DNA of 64,000 bases from contig CAAFXS010000062.1 in NCBI GenBank assembly GCA_900767025.1, positions 11,874 to 75,873 of the forward strand. Direction: 5' to 3'. Below the pieces are notes generated by a model, which ran no database searches, was not told where the DNA came from, and was given only the letters and a program-made list of their open reading frames with translations. A program made the translations under genes and the position numbers. This stretch comes from Clostridia bacterium. GTDB lineage: Bacteria > Bacillota > Clostridia > Oscillospirales > Acutalibacteraceae. Below, piece after piece: positions 1-7,115 of the stretch; the stretch's first letter is position 1; every line of letters starts with the position of its first letter.

Positions 1-765
1 GCCCTTTGCCTTTACGGTAATTTCAAAATCGGCATAGCCCTTTTCCGCAACGCCTACGCCTGTAAGATTTGCGTCAATCAGACCCTTAACCTTTGCACTG
101 AGCATTGCGCCGCCCTCGTCAATAACACTGTCAAGGTGAACGCCCCTGCTTTCAAGAGCTTTGGCAAGCTCGTGAGCGCCGTTGCCTGTGCCTGCAACAA
201 TTTCCTCATTGTGACCAAAGCAGAGATATACCGTTCTTTTAGGCTGATAGCCTTCTTCAAGCAGGGTTTCAATGCTCTCCATAAGGCAGATAAGATGATT
301 TTTCATATCAAGGGCGCCTCTGCCCCAAATGAACTCGCCGTCGTTAAAGCCCTCAAAGGGCGGATGCTCCCAGTCGCCCTCGGTTCCCGGGGTAACAGGC
401 ACAACATCCTGATGCGAAAGAAAGGCAATAGGCTCAAGGCTGCTGTCACTGCCCTGCCACTTAAAGAGCAGGCTTGCCTTTGACACATCCTCAACCTCCA
501 TTGTGCTGTGGATAAGAGGGTACGCCTCCTTAAGAAAATCGTGAAAGCGCTGAAATTCGCTCCAGTCCACCTTGCTTTCATCCTCGTTTGATATGGTTTT
601 TATTTGTATTGCCTTGCTGAGATTATCCGCCGCTCTTTTTTCATTAACCTGCTCCGGTGCAAAGCTTTCGCTAATCGGCGGCTTTGCCTTGTAGAACACT
701 GCGCGGATAAGGGTCACTGCTATGAACAACCCCAGCACAATCAATACACCGTACAAAATTTTCAT
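1..765 (-). CDS. M20 family metallopeptidase (carboxypeptidase S-like), 3' end cut by window edge
   Basis: Reads leftward from an ATG at 765 and stays open to base 1, giving 255 residues of an unfinished protein. The first ~22 residues are a hydrophobic segment, so the enzyme is probably membrane-anchored with an extracytoplasmic catalytic part. M20 dinuclear zinc motifs are visible: LSHQDVVPV (ligand H118, D120), GRGALDMK (bridging D153) and FGHNEEI (E187 general base, E188 ligand). This order and spacing match the carboxypeptidase S/M20A group, which cleaves C-terminal residues or N-acyl amino acids. An RBS (GAGTGAT) precedes the ATG. The dimerisation domain and last ligands lie outside the window. 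Family confident, substrate unknown. Confidence 0.9.
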   Translation of the reverse strand, partial: MKILYGVLIVLGLFIAVTLIRAVFYKAKPPISESFAPEQVNEKRAADNLSKAIQIKTISNEDESKVDWSEFQRFHDFLKEAYPLIHSTMEVEDVSKASLLFKWQGSDSSLEPIAFLSHQDVVPVTPGTEGDWEHPPFEGFNDGEFIWGRGALDMKNHLICLMESIETLLEEGYQPKRTVYLCFGHNEEIVAGTGNGAHELAKALESRGVHLDSVIDEGGAMLSAKVKGLIDANLTGVGVAEKGYADFEITVKAKG

Positions 766-796
766 AAAATCACTCTTTTCAATATACTTTATAATG

Positions 797-826
797 ATTA
801 TGTCATATAATACGGCAAATTGTCAA
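797..826 (-). promoter_or_regulatory. Predicted promoter of the M20 peptidase gene
   Basis: On the minus strand TTGACA (821-826) is followed after 18 bases by CATAAT (797-802), about 30 bases before the start codon. The -35 hexamer is consensus and the -10 has one mismatch. The surrounding DNA is AT-rich and contains two copies of ACGGCAAATT, near 832 and 865, of unknown meaning. Confidence 0.6.
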
Positions 827-894
827 TTGATTTGTATAAAAATACATTTAATTCATAAAAATTACGGCAAATTTAAAAAATTTCAGACAATCTA

Positions 895-923
895 TTGATT
901 TAACGAGCATTATACTGTATAAT
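895..923 (+). promoter_or_regulatory. Predicted promoter of the UPF0371-pyrG transcript
   Basis: TTGATT (895-900), 17 bases, then TATAAT (918-923). The first in-frame ATG of the long reading frame (922) lies inside this -10 box, so it cannot be the start; the expected transcript begins near 930. Confidence 0.75.
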
Positions 924-935
924 GTGTAAGTACAG

Positions 936-963
936 ACGGTTGTACAGGCGTACAGCCGTTTTT
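936..963 (+). terminator. Terminator-like hairpin in the 5' leader of the UPF0371 gene
   Basis: Two 10-base arms (ACGGTTGTAC and GTACAGCCGT, one G-U pair) flank a 4-base loop and are followed at once by five T. The element starts about 6 bases after the predicted transcription start and ~90 bases before the ATG at 1054. It has the form of an intrinsic terminator, so it may attenuate the transcript, or it may be a 5' stabilising stem. Confidence 0.55.
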
Positions 964-1053
964 GCTATTTATTTTACGAAAGGTTTTAAGAATATAGTCA
1001 ATGGGGGCTATATGCTTTGGCATAGTGCCCTTTTTGCTGTTAGAGAGGGAATT

Positions 1054-2532
1054 ATGTTTAAAGCAGGCTTTGATAATGAAAAATATCTGCAAATGCAGTC
1101 AAGCAGAATTAAGGAAAGGATAAACGAATTCGGCGGAAAGCTTTATCTTGAATTCGGCGGAAAGCTTTTTGACGATTATCACGCCTCAAGGGTTCTGCCG
1201 GGCTTTGAGCCGGACAGCAAGCTGCAGATGCTCCTTCATATTAAGGACAAGGCGGAGATTGTTATTGTTATCAGCGCCCAGGATATTGAAAAGAACAAAA
1301 TCAGAGGCGACCTGGGTATCTCATACGATGTTGATGTTTTCAGGCTTATTGACGCCTTCAGGAGCAAGGGACTTATGGTAGGCAGTGTTGTGCTGACAAA
1401 ATATATTTCCGCTCCGAAGGTTATCGCCTTTGAAAATAAGCTCGAAAAAGCAGGAATTCCCTGCTATCACCATTATCTTATCGACGGCTATCCTGCTAAC
1501 ATCAGCCACATTGTCAGCGAGGAGGGCTACGGCAAAAACGATTATATCGAAACACAGAGAGAGCTTGTTATAATCACCGCTCCGGGTCCCGGCAGCGGAA
1601 AAATGGCAACCTGTCTTTCCCAGCTTTACCACGAAAACAAGCGCGGTGTTAAAGCGGGCTATGCTAAATTTGAAACCTTCCCTATTTGGAATTTACCCCT
1701 TAACCACCCTGTTAACATTGCATATGAGGCGGCTACGGCAGACCTTAACGATGTTAATATGATTGACCCCTGGCATCTTGACGCCTACGGCGAAACCACA
1801 GTTAACTACAACAGAGATGTTGAAATTTTCCCTGTTTTAAAGACTACCTTTGACAGAATTTACGGCAAGTGCCCTTACAAATCCCCAACGGATATGGGCG
1901 TTAATATGGCAGGCAACTGCATTGTTGACGACGAGGCAGTGCGCTATGCCGCCAATCAGGAAATTATACGCAGGTATTATTCTGCCTGCTGCAGTACACT
2001 CAAAGGTATTGATAAAAAGGATGAAATTTACAAATTAGAGCTATTGATGAACAATGCAGGCTTAAGCACGGAGGACAGGCTTTGCGCAAAAACTGCTGAG
2101 GAGCTGGCTAAAAAAACAGGTGCTCCCGCCGCAGCTATTGAGCTAAATGACGGCACTGTAATTACAGGCAAAACCTCTCTTCTTCTGGGCTGTGCATCTG
2201 CAATGCTTTTGAACGCACTTAAGCATTTGGCAAATATCGACGACGATATTCTGCTTATTCTGCCGGAGGTTATCAAGCCTATACAGGAGCTAAAAATCAA
2301 CCATCTGGGCAACAAAAATCCAAGGCTCCACACCGATGAGGTGCTGATTGCCCTTTCGGTATCCGCTGTTACGGACAGCAATGCAAAGCTTGCACTGGAG
2401 CAGCTGCAAAAGCTGAAAAACACGGAAATGCACTCCTCTGTACTGCTTTCGCCTATTGACGAAAATCTCCTTAAAAACCTTGGAATAAGAGTTACCTGCA
2501 CGGCAATTACTGATAAAAAGAGGATTTATTAA
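1054..2532 (+). CDS. UPF0371/DUF1846 family protein
   Basis: A 492-residue protein of the DUF1846 family, normally about 490-500 residues and of unsettled function. The start at 1054 is chosen because AGAGAGGGA lies just upstream, the length fits the family, and the upstream in-frame ATG at 922 sits inside the -10 box. The segment around residues 170-190 carries a glycine-rich nucleotide-binding-like loop (TAPGPGSGKMATCL), consistent with a P-loop-like fold. Downstream pyrG begins 36 bases after the stop with only a weak dyad over the stop codon (2519-2538), so the two are probably cotranscribed. The family assignment is good; a biochemical role cannot be stated. Confidence 0.88.
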   Translation: MFKAGFDNEKYLQMQSSRIKERINEFGGKLYLEFGGKLFDDYHASRVLPGFEPDSKLQMLLHIKDKAEIVIVISAQDIEKNKIRGDLGISYDVDVFRLIDAFRSKGLMVGSVVLTKYISAPKVIAFENKLEKAGIPCYHHYLIDGYPANISHIVSEEGYGKNDYIETQRELVIITAPGPGSGKMATCLSQLYHENKRGVKAGYAKFETFPIWNLPLNHPVNIAYEAATADLNDVNMIDPWHLDAYGETTVNYNRDVEIFPVLKTTFDRIYGKCPYKSPTDMGVNMAGNCIVDDEAVRYAANQEIIRRYYSACCSTLKGIDKKDEIYKLELLMNNAGLSTEDRLCAKTAEELAKKTGAPAAAIELNDGTVITGKTSLLLGCASAMLLNALKHLANIDDDILLILPEVIKPIQELKINHLGNKNPRLHTDEVLIALSVSAVTDSNAKLALEQLQKLKNTEMHSSVLLSPIDENLLKNLGIRVTCTAITDKKRIY

Positions 2533-2568
2533 TCCTCTGAAATATATAATTTTACGGAGGATTGAAAA

Positions 2569-4182
2569 ATGTGTACTAAATACATTTTTATTACCGGCGG
2601 CGTTGTGTCCGGTCTCGGCAAGGGCATTACTGCGGCGTCCCTGGGCAGACTGCTGAAGGCAAGAGGGCTAAAGGTAACGGCTCAAAAGCTTGACCCTTAT
2701 CTTAATGTTGACCCGGGCACTATGAACCCTGTCCAGCACGGTGAGGTTTTTGTTACCGACGACGGTGCTGAAACCGATTTGGATTTGGGCCATTACGAAA
2801 GATTTATTGACGAAAGCCTTTCGCAAAACTCAAACCTTACCAGCGGACGAGTTTACTGGAAGGTTATCAGCGACGAGCGCAAGGGCGTTTACGGCGGCCA
2901 GACAATTCAGATAATCCCCCATGTTACCAATGAAATCAAACGATATATCAAGCAAAATGCGGACACCGGTGCAGATGTGTGCTTTGTGGAAATAGGCGGA
3001 ACCATCGGCGATATCGAATCCCAACCGTTTTTGGAGGCTATCCGTCAGTTTTCCCTTGAGGTTGGCAGAGAGAACTGCCTTTTCGTTCATGTTACATTAG
3101 TGCCTTATCTTGCGGCGTCCGACGAGCTTAAGTCAAAGCCCACCCAGCACTCTGTTAAGGAAATGCTTTCCATCGGTATTCATCCCGATATTATCGTATG
3201 CCGTACTGAGCATCCGCTGACCGACGATATTAAAAATAAAATTGCCCTTTTCTGCAATGTTGAAAAGGAGTGCGTTATTGAAAACAATAACTGCGATATT
3301 CTCTACGCTGTTCCGATAATGCTCCATCAGCAGAAGATGGATGATGTTGTTATCAGAAAGTTAGGACTTAAATGCGGTGAGGCTGATTTGTCCGACTGGA
3401 CTGCTATGCTTGACGCCTTGAGAAATCCTGTGCGCACCGTAAAAATCGGTATGGTGGGCAAATATGTTGAGCTTCACGATTCCTATATTTCCGTTAACGA
3501 GGCACTAAAGCACGGCGGTATTGCAACACGCAGTGCCGTTGACATCAGGTGGATTGACAGCGAAACCCTTGAGGATGAGGGCGTTGACATTGATACCGTT
3601 TTAGGTGATATGGACGGAATTCTCGTTCCCGGCGGCTTCGGTTCAAGAGGTATTGAGGGCAAAATCAAAGCCTGTCAGTACGCAAGAACTCATAATATTC
3701 CTTATTTGGGCATTTGCCTTGGTATGCAGATTGCAATTATTGAATTTGCAAGAAATGTGCTTGGTATGGAGGGTGCAAACTCCTCGGAAATCAATCCTGA
3801 TACCGAATATCCTGTTATTGACATTCTTCCCGAGCAGAAGAATATTACAGATATGGGCGGAACAATGAGGCTTGGTCAGTACCCCTGTGCCTTAAATCCT
3901 CAGTCAAAGGCATTTGAGCTTTACGGCGAGTCAATGATTTACGAGCGTCACCGCCACAGATACGAGGTTAACAACGATTACCGCGAAAGGCTCCTGGAGG
4001 GCGGTATGATTTTTGCAGGCACATCGCCTGATAATCACATTGTTGAAATGGTTGAAATTCCAAGTCATCCCTGGTTTGTTGCAGGTCAGTTCCACCCGGA
4101 ATTTAAGTCAAGACCAAATAAACCCCATCCACTTTTCACCGGCTTTGTAACCGCCGCCGCTGAAAGAAAAAATAATAAATAA
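2569..4182 (+). CDS. pyrG: CTP synthase
   Basis: A 537-residue CTP synthase, which aminates UTP to CTP with ATP and glutamine-derived ammonia in the cytoplasm. The N-terminal synthetase domain opens with the P-loop-like [17 protein letters not shown] and the [13 protein letters not shown] stretch typical of the family. The C-terminal class I glutamine amidotransferase domain shows the nucleophile C383 in GICLGMQ and the His/Glu of the triad in FHPEFKSRP. Length is normal. RBS ACGGAGG is 8 bases before the ATG. The gene follows UPF0371 in the same direction and ends in a strong terminator. Confidence 0.98.
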   Translation: MCTKYIFITGGVVSGLGKGITAASLGRLLKARGLKVTAQKLDPYLNVDPGTMNPVQHGEVFVTDDGAETDLDLGHYERFIDESLSQNSNLTSGRVYWKVISDERKGVYGGQTIQIIPHVTNEIKRYIKQNADTGADVCFVEIGGTIGDIESQPFLEAIRQFSLEVGRENCLFVHVTLVPYLAASDELKSKPTQHSVKEMLSIGIHPDIIVCRTEHPLTDDIKNKIALFCNVEKECVIENNNCDILYAVPIMLHQQKMDDVVIRKLGLKCGEADLSDWTAMLDALRNPVRTVKIGMVGKYVELHDSYISVNEALKHGGIATRSAVDIRWIDSETLEDEGVDIDTVLGDMDGILVPGGFGSRGIEGKIKACQYARTHNIPYLGICLGMQIAIIEFARNVLGMEGANSSEINPDTEYPVIDILPEQKNITDMGGTMRLGQYPCALNPQSKAFELYGESMIYERHRHRYEVNNDYRERLLEGGMIFAGTSPDNHIVEMVEIPSHPWFVAGQFHPEFKSRPNKPHPLFTGFVTAAAERKNNK

Positions 4183-4186
4183 CAAC

Positions 4187-4222
4187 AAGGACACCCTTTA
4201 ACTCAAGGGTGTCCTTGCTATT
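4187..4222 (+). terminator. Terminator after pyrG
   Basis: Perfect 12-base arms (AAGGACACCCTT / AAGGGTGTCCTT) with a 6-base loop, followed by a T-rich stretch a few bases on. It closes the UPF0371-pyrG unit. Confidence 0.85.
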
Positions 4223-4256
4223 TATTAAGAAAATTAGGGTTTGTCGCGGTGTTATC

Positions 4257-4310
4257 GTAGGGGCGGATATTATCCGCCCGAATTGGCGGGCGACTGATAG
4301 TCGCCCCTAC
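4257..4310. repeat. Double-hairpin palindromic intergenic element
   Basis: Within 54 bases there are two adjacent perfect inverted repeats: a 19-base one with 9-base arms (GGGCGGATA/TATCCGCCC) and a second with 8-base arms (GGGCGACT/AGTCGCCC). The whole is bounded by GTAGGGGCG and its complement CGCCCCTAC. It is much more GC-rich than its surroundings and lies between the ends of pyrG and nanA. It resembles repeated intergenic palindromes of Firmicute genomes. Only one copy is in this window. Confidence 0.7.
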
Positions 4311-4341
4311 GGTTGTTCATAACAACCTTACAAACCGTAAT

Positions 4342-5241
4342 TTATAATTCACTTACATATTTATTGATTTTATCTGCGATGGGTTTGGCGTCGTCAAGGG
4401 AAACAGGCAAAAACGGTGCCCTGGGCTTTCCGCAATCCACGCCGAATCTTAAGGTCATTACCTGCTTTGCGGCGCCGTAAAGGGATTTGCAGGCAAGCAA
4501 GTCGAATATACACTCGTTGATTTTAAACTGAAGTGCATTTGCCTCATCAATTCTGTTTTCGTTAATGAGCTTGTCAAGAGCAACAAAAAGCTCCGGCATA
4601 CAGCCGTAGGTTCCGCCGATGCCTGCGTCGGCACCCATTAATCTTCCGCCTAAAAACTGCTCGTCACTGCCGTTGAATACTATAAAATCCTCACCTGCCG
4701 CACGGCGATACCTTTCCATAAGATAAACAGGCTCGGCAGAATTTTTAACGCCGATAATTTTCGGGTTACGGCTAAGCTCACCCAAAAGCTCAGGTGAAAG
4801 ATTAAAGCCTGTAAGCTGTGGAATATTATATATAATGAAAGGCACATCTGTTGCGTCAACAATGCTCTGCCAATGGAGCTTAACGCTTTCCTCCGGCAGA
4901 TGATAATAAACACTTGGAACTGCACTGATGGCGTCGGCACCGATGCTTTCACTGTGCTTTGCAAGCTCTATACTTTCCTTTGTTGAGGCACAACCGATAT
5001 GCACAATAACAGTAAAGTCATCACCTGCCGCTTCCTTAACGGCAGCGGCTGCCTGCCTTCTTTCCTCGGCGGTCATCAAAAAGCCTTCGCCCGTGGAGCC
5101 GCAAACATAAACGCCCTTAACACCCAAGGACTTGTAAATTTTTACAAGCTCCTTCATTTTTTCCGTGTCAACATTATCATCACTGTCATATATCGCATTC
5201 AGTGCACAAAACACACCCTTGAATTTGTTTAAATCAGCCAC
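4342..5241 (-). CDS. nanA: N-acetylneuraminate lyase
   Basis: A 299-residue class I aldolase that splits sialic acid into N-acetylmannosamine and pyruvate. GSTGEGF with the following AEERR is the NanA form of the DapA/NanA motif. Y138 in IIYNIP and K166 in IGVKNS sit where the E. coli enzyme has Y137 and Schiff-base K165. I chose the GTG at 5241, with GAGGTG 6 bases upstream, over an in-frame ATG at 5364: the longer version would run through the nanE start and both promoters. Divergent from nanE with only 62 bases between the starts. Dihydrodipicolinate synthase is the alternative, but motif and neighbour favour NanA. Confidence 0.93.
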   Translation of the reverse strand: MADLNKFKGVFCALNAIYDSDDNVDTEKMKELVKIYKSLGVKGVYVCGSTGEGFLMTAEERRQAAAAVKEAAGDDFTVIVHIGCASTKESIELAKHSESIGADAISAVPSVYYHLPEESVKLHWQSIVDATDVPFIIYNIPQLTGFNLSPELLGELSRNPKIIGVKNSAEPVYLMERYRRAAGEDFIVFNGSDEQFLGGRLMGADAGIGGTYGCMPELFVALDKLINENRIDEANALQFKINECIFDLLACKSLYGAAKQVMTLRFGVDCGKPRAPFLPVSLDDAKPIADKINKYVSEL

Positions 5242-5257
5242 AAAAATCACCTCGCCC

Positions 5258-5286
5258 TTGATTGTAGCACAACTCAGTGATATAAT
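5258..5286 (+). promoter_or_regulatory. nanE promoter, interlocked with the nanA promoter
   Basis: TTGATT (5258-5263), 17 bases, TATAAT (5281-5286). The predicted start near 5293 is about 11 bases before the ATG at 5304. With the nanA promoter it forms an imperfect palindrome bounded by TTGATT and AATCAA. Confidence 0.75.
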
Positions 5287-5289
5287 CAA
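5261..5289 (-). promoter_or_regulatory. nanA promoter, interlocked with the nanE promoter
   Basis: On the minus strand TTGATT (5284-5289), 17 bases, TACAAT (5261-5266). The -35 box overlaps the nanE -10, and the -10 box overlaps the nanE -35. The predicted start near 5254 leaves a leader of only about 12 bases containing the RBS. Confidence 0.7.
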
Positions 5290-5303
5290 TATCGGTGATA
5301 AAT

Positions 5304-5990
5304 ATGGATAACGATAAAATTCTTGAACAAATAAAAGGCAAGCTGATAGTATCCTGTCAGGCACTTGAAACCGAGCCCCTTTACGACAGCTATATTATGG
5401 CAAAAATGGCATGGGCGGCTTATCTGGGCGGTGCCGCAGGAATACGCTGTAACACCGTTAAGGACATTAAGGCGATTAAGGAAACGGTTGATTTGCCTGT
5501 AATTGCAATTATCAAGCAGGTTTATCCCGACAGTGAGGTTTACATAACCCCAACTATGAAGGAGGTTGACGCTCTTGCCGAGCTTGGTTGTGAAATCATT
5601 GCCATTGACGCAACAAACAGAGTGAGACCCGGCGGAGAAACACTTGAAAGCTTTTTCACAAAGGTTAGGGAAAAATATCCCAATCAGCTTTTTATGGCGG
5701 ACACAAGCTGCTTTGACGAGGGCAAAAGGGCTGAAGAGCTTGGCTTTGATTTAATAGGCACAACCATGGCAGGCTACACGCCTTACACAAAAGGCACTCC
5801 TTTGCCTGATTATAATCTTATGGAAAGATATGTTAAGGAGCTGCACTCACCGATTATTGCCGAGGGCGGTATTTGGGTGCCCGAGGAGCTGAAAAAGGCA
5901 ATGGATATCGGAGTTCATTGTGCAGTAGTAGGCACAGCAATAACAAGGCCTATGGACATAACAAAACGCTTTGTTAACGCAATAAAATAG
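5304..5990 (+). CDS. nanE: N-acetylmannosamine-6-phosphate 2-epimerase
   Basis: A TIM-barrel epimerase of about 228 residues that converts ManNAc-6-phosphate to GlcNAc-6-phosphate, the step after NanA and the ManNAc kinase. Family stretches are visible: GIRCN near residue 45, IIKQVYPD with the catalytic-type lysine, IDATNR, and [16 protein letters not shown] near the C-terminus. Start at the ATG at 5304 behind GGTGAT; a GTG at 5295 is in frame but overlaps that ribosome site. Divergent from nanA, so the pair can be co-controlled. A ManNAc kinase and a sialic acid transporter are not in this window. Confidence 0.95.
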   Translation: MDNDKILEQIKGKLIVSCQALETEPLYDSYIMAKMAWAAYLGGAAGIRCNTVKDIKAIKETVDLPVIAIIKQVYPDSEVYITPTMKEVDALAELGCEIIAIDATNRVRPGGETLESFFTKVREKYPNQLFMADTSCFDEGKRAEELGFDLIGTTMAGYTPYTKGTPLPDYNLMERYVKELHSPIIAEGGIWVPEELKKAMDIGVHCAVVGTAITRPMDITKRFVNAIK

Positions 5991-5996
5991 CTTATA

Positions 5997-6024
5997 AGGG
6001 CAGTTCTTGTAACTGCTCTTTTTT
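5997..6024 (+). terminator. Terminator after nanE
   Basis: Arms AGGGCAGTT and AACTGCTCT with a 5-base loop, directly followed by a run of T. Confidence 0.85.
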
Positions 6025-6075
6025 ATAAAATTGAAATTCCGTCACATAATAATAAAAAATATTTATGGTGATTTT

Positions 6076-6753
6076 ATGGAATTTCTTTATATCATTATTT
6101 TATCCGTTGTGTCCCTTGTAGTTTTATTCATAATCACAAAGGTTATCGGCTTTCGCCAAATCAGTGAAATGAGCTTTTTTGATTATGTTATCGGCATTAC
6201 AATAGGCTCTATCGCCGCGGAAATGTCCACAAACCTTGACCTTGAATGGTGGAAGGGCATTACCGCCATGGCGGTTTACGGCATTATCGGTGTTGTCCTG
6301 TCGCTTTTGTCACAAAAAAGCATTGCCGCCAGAAAAATCATTTCCGGTAAGCCTATTATTCTTATTGAAAAAGGAAAAATCAGCAAGAAAAATATGAAAA
6401 AAGCAAGAATTGAGCTTGACGATTTGCTCAGCAGTGCTCGTGGCAACGGTTATTTTAACCTTTCCGATATAGATTATGCAATTATGGAAACCACGGGAAA
6501 AATCAGCTTTCAGCCTGTGGGACAAAAAAGAAATCTTAATCCTAAGGATTTTAACTTTGCCCCGCAAAACGAGGGACTTTACATTAACATTATAATGGAC
6601 GGAAATATTATTGAGGATAATCTAAGCGTGGCAGGAATAACAAAAAAGGAGCTTGGAAATATGCTGAAGGCAAGGGGCGAAAAGATTGAGGATATTATCC
6701 TCGGCACAATAGACTCCAACAAGCAGTTATCAATTTTCAAAAAAAACAGTTGA
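6076..6753 (+). CDS. YetF/DUF421 family membrane protein
   Basis: A 225-residue protein with a hydrophobic N-terminal third (two to three membrane segments within the first ~85 residues), including VIGFRQISEMSFFDYVIGIT, typical of the DUF421/YetF family. The C-terminal part is a small soluble alpha/beta domain with the family stretch LLSSARGNGYFNLSDIDYAI. The start at 6076 follows GGTGATTTT; an upstream in-frame ATG at 6031 lacks an RBS. The biochemical role of the family is not settled; members of B. subtilis are linked to spores. The stop codon overlaps the -35 of the next promoter. Confidence 0.87.
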   Translation: MEFLYIIILSVVSLVVLFIITKVIGFRQISEMSFFDYVIGITIGSIAAEMSTNLDLEWWKGITAMAVYGIIGVVLSLLSQKSIAARKIISGKPIILIEKGKISKKNMKKARIELDDLLSSARGNGYFNLSDIDYAIMETTGKISFQPVGQKRNLNPKDFNFAPQNEGLYINIIMDGNIIEDNLSVAGITKKELGNMLKARGEKIEDIILGTIDSNKQLSIFKKNS

Positions 6754-6778
6754 CATTTTTATATTGTCAGAGTATAAT
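6750..6778 (+). promoter_or_regulatory. Consensus promoter of the zinc efflux operon
   Basis: TTGACA (6750-6755), 17 bases, TATAAT (6773-6778): both hexamers are perfect consensus. The -35 overlaps the TGA stop of the preceding gene. Such a strong promoter fits control by a repressor. Confidence 0.9.
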
Positions 6779-6779
6779 G

Positions 6780-6805
6780 CTCATATGAACAGATATTCAT
6801 ATGAG
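6780..6805. promoter_or_regulatory. SmtB/CzrA-type operator
   Basis: A perfect 10-base inverted repeat, CTCATATGAA and TTCATATGAG, separated by 6 bases, lies on the predicted transcription start and touches the RBS. Its core (ATATGAACA, two bases, TATTCATAT) matches the 12-2-12 operators bound by zinc-sensing ArsR proteins. The next gene encodes such a protein, so autorepression relieved by metal is expected. Confidence 0.85.
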
Positions 6806-6813
6806 GTGATAAT

Positions 6814-7113
6814 ATGGATGAACACGAATATCCCGATGAAGAAATAATTTATGATTTGGCGGATTTGTTCAAGGTGTTCTCGGACTCAACAAGGATAAGA
6901 ATACTTGTTGCGCTTTTTGAGGGCGAGCTGTGTGTGGGCGATATTGCACAAAGGCTTGAAATGAGCCAAACGGCAATATCCCACCAGCTTAGGGTTTTGA
7001 AGCAAAACCATTTAATCAAATACAGGCGTCAGGGCAAGAGTATGATTTACTCTCTTGCAGATGACCATGTAAAAACAATTATCGACTGTGCAACGGAGCA
7101 TGTGGAGGAATAA
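6814..7113 (+). CDS. ArsR/SmtB family metal-responsive repressor (CzrA-like)
   Basis: A 99-residue winged-helix repressor. The recognition region lies in MSQTAISHQLRVLKQ (50-64). The helix alpha-5 metal site is visible as D83-x-H85 ... H96-x2-E99, the pattern of CzrA/SmtB (D-x-H-x10-H-x2-H/E), which binds Zn(II) or Co(II) at the dimer interface. C40 in ELCVGD is a single Cys in the place where CadC has two, so a pure cadmium/lead sensor is less likely. RBS GAGGTGAT overlaps the end of the operator. The ATPase gene follows after 2 bases. Zinc is the most likely inducer; that is inference from the ligand set. Confidence 0.93.
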   Translation: MDEHEYPDEEIIYDLADLFKVFSDSTRIRILVALFEGELCVGDIAQRLEMSQTAISHQLRVLKQNHLIKYRRQGKSMIYSLADDHVKTIIDCATEHVEE

Positions 7114-7115
7114 GT

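Noticed and set aside
922..1053. Longer N-terminus for the UPF0371 protein starting at 922
   Set aside because: The ATG at 922 is inside the -10 box; the ATG at 1054 has an RBS and gives normal family length.
2028..2501. 157-codon open frame on the minus strand
   Set aside because: Ser/Leu-rich shadow of the UPF0371 coding frame.
5242..5364. Longer N-terminus for NanA starting at 5364
   Set aside because: It would overlap nanE and both promoters; GTG at 5241 has a well-placed RBS and the family starts there.
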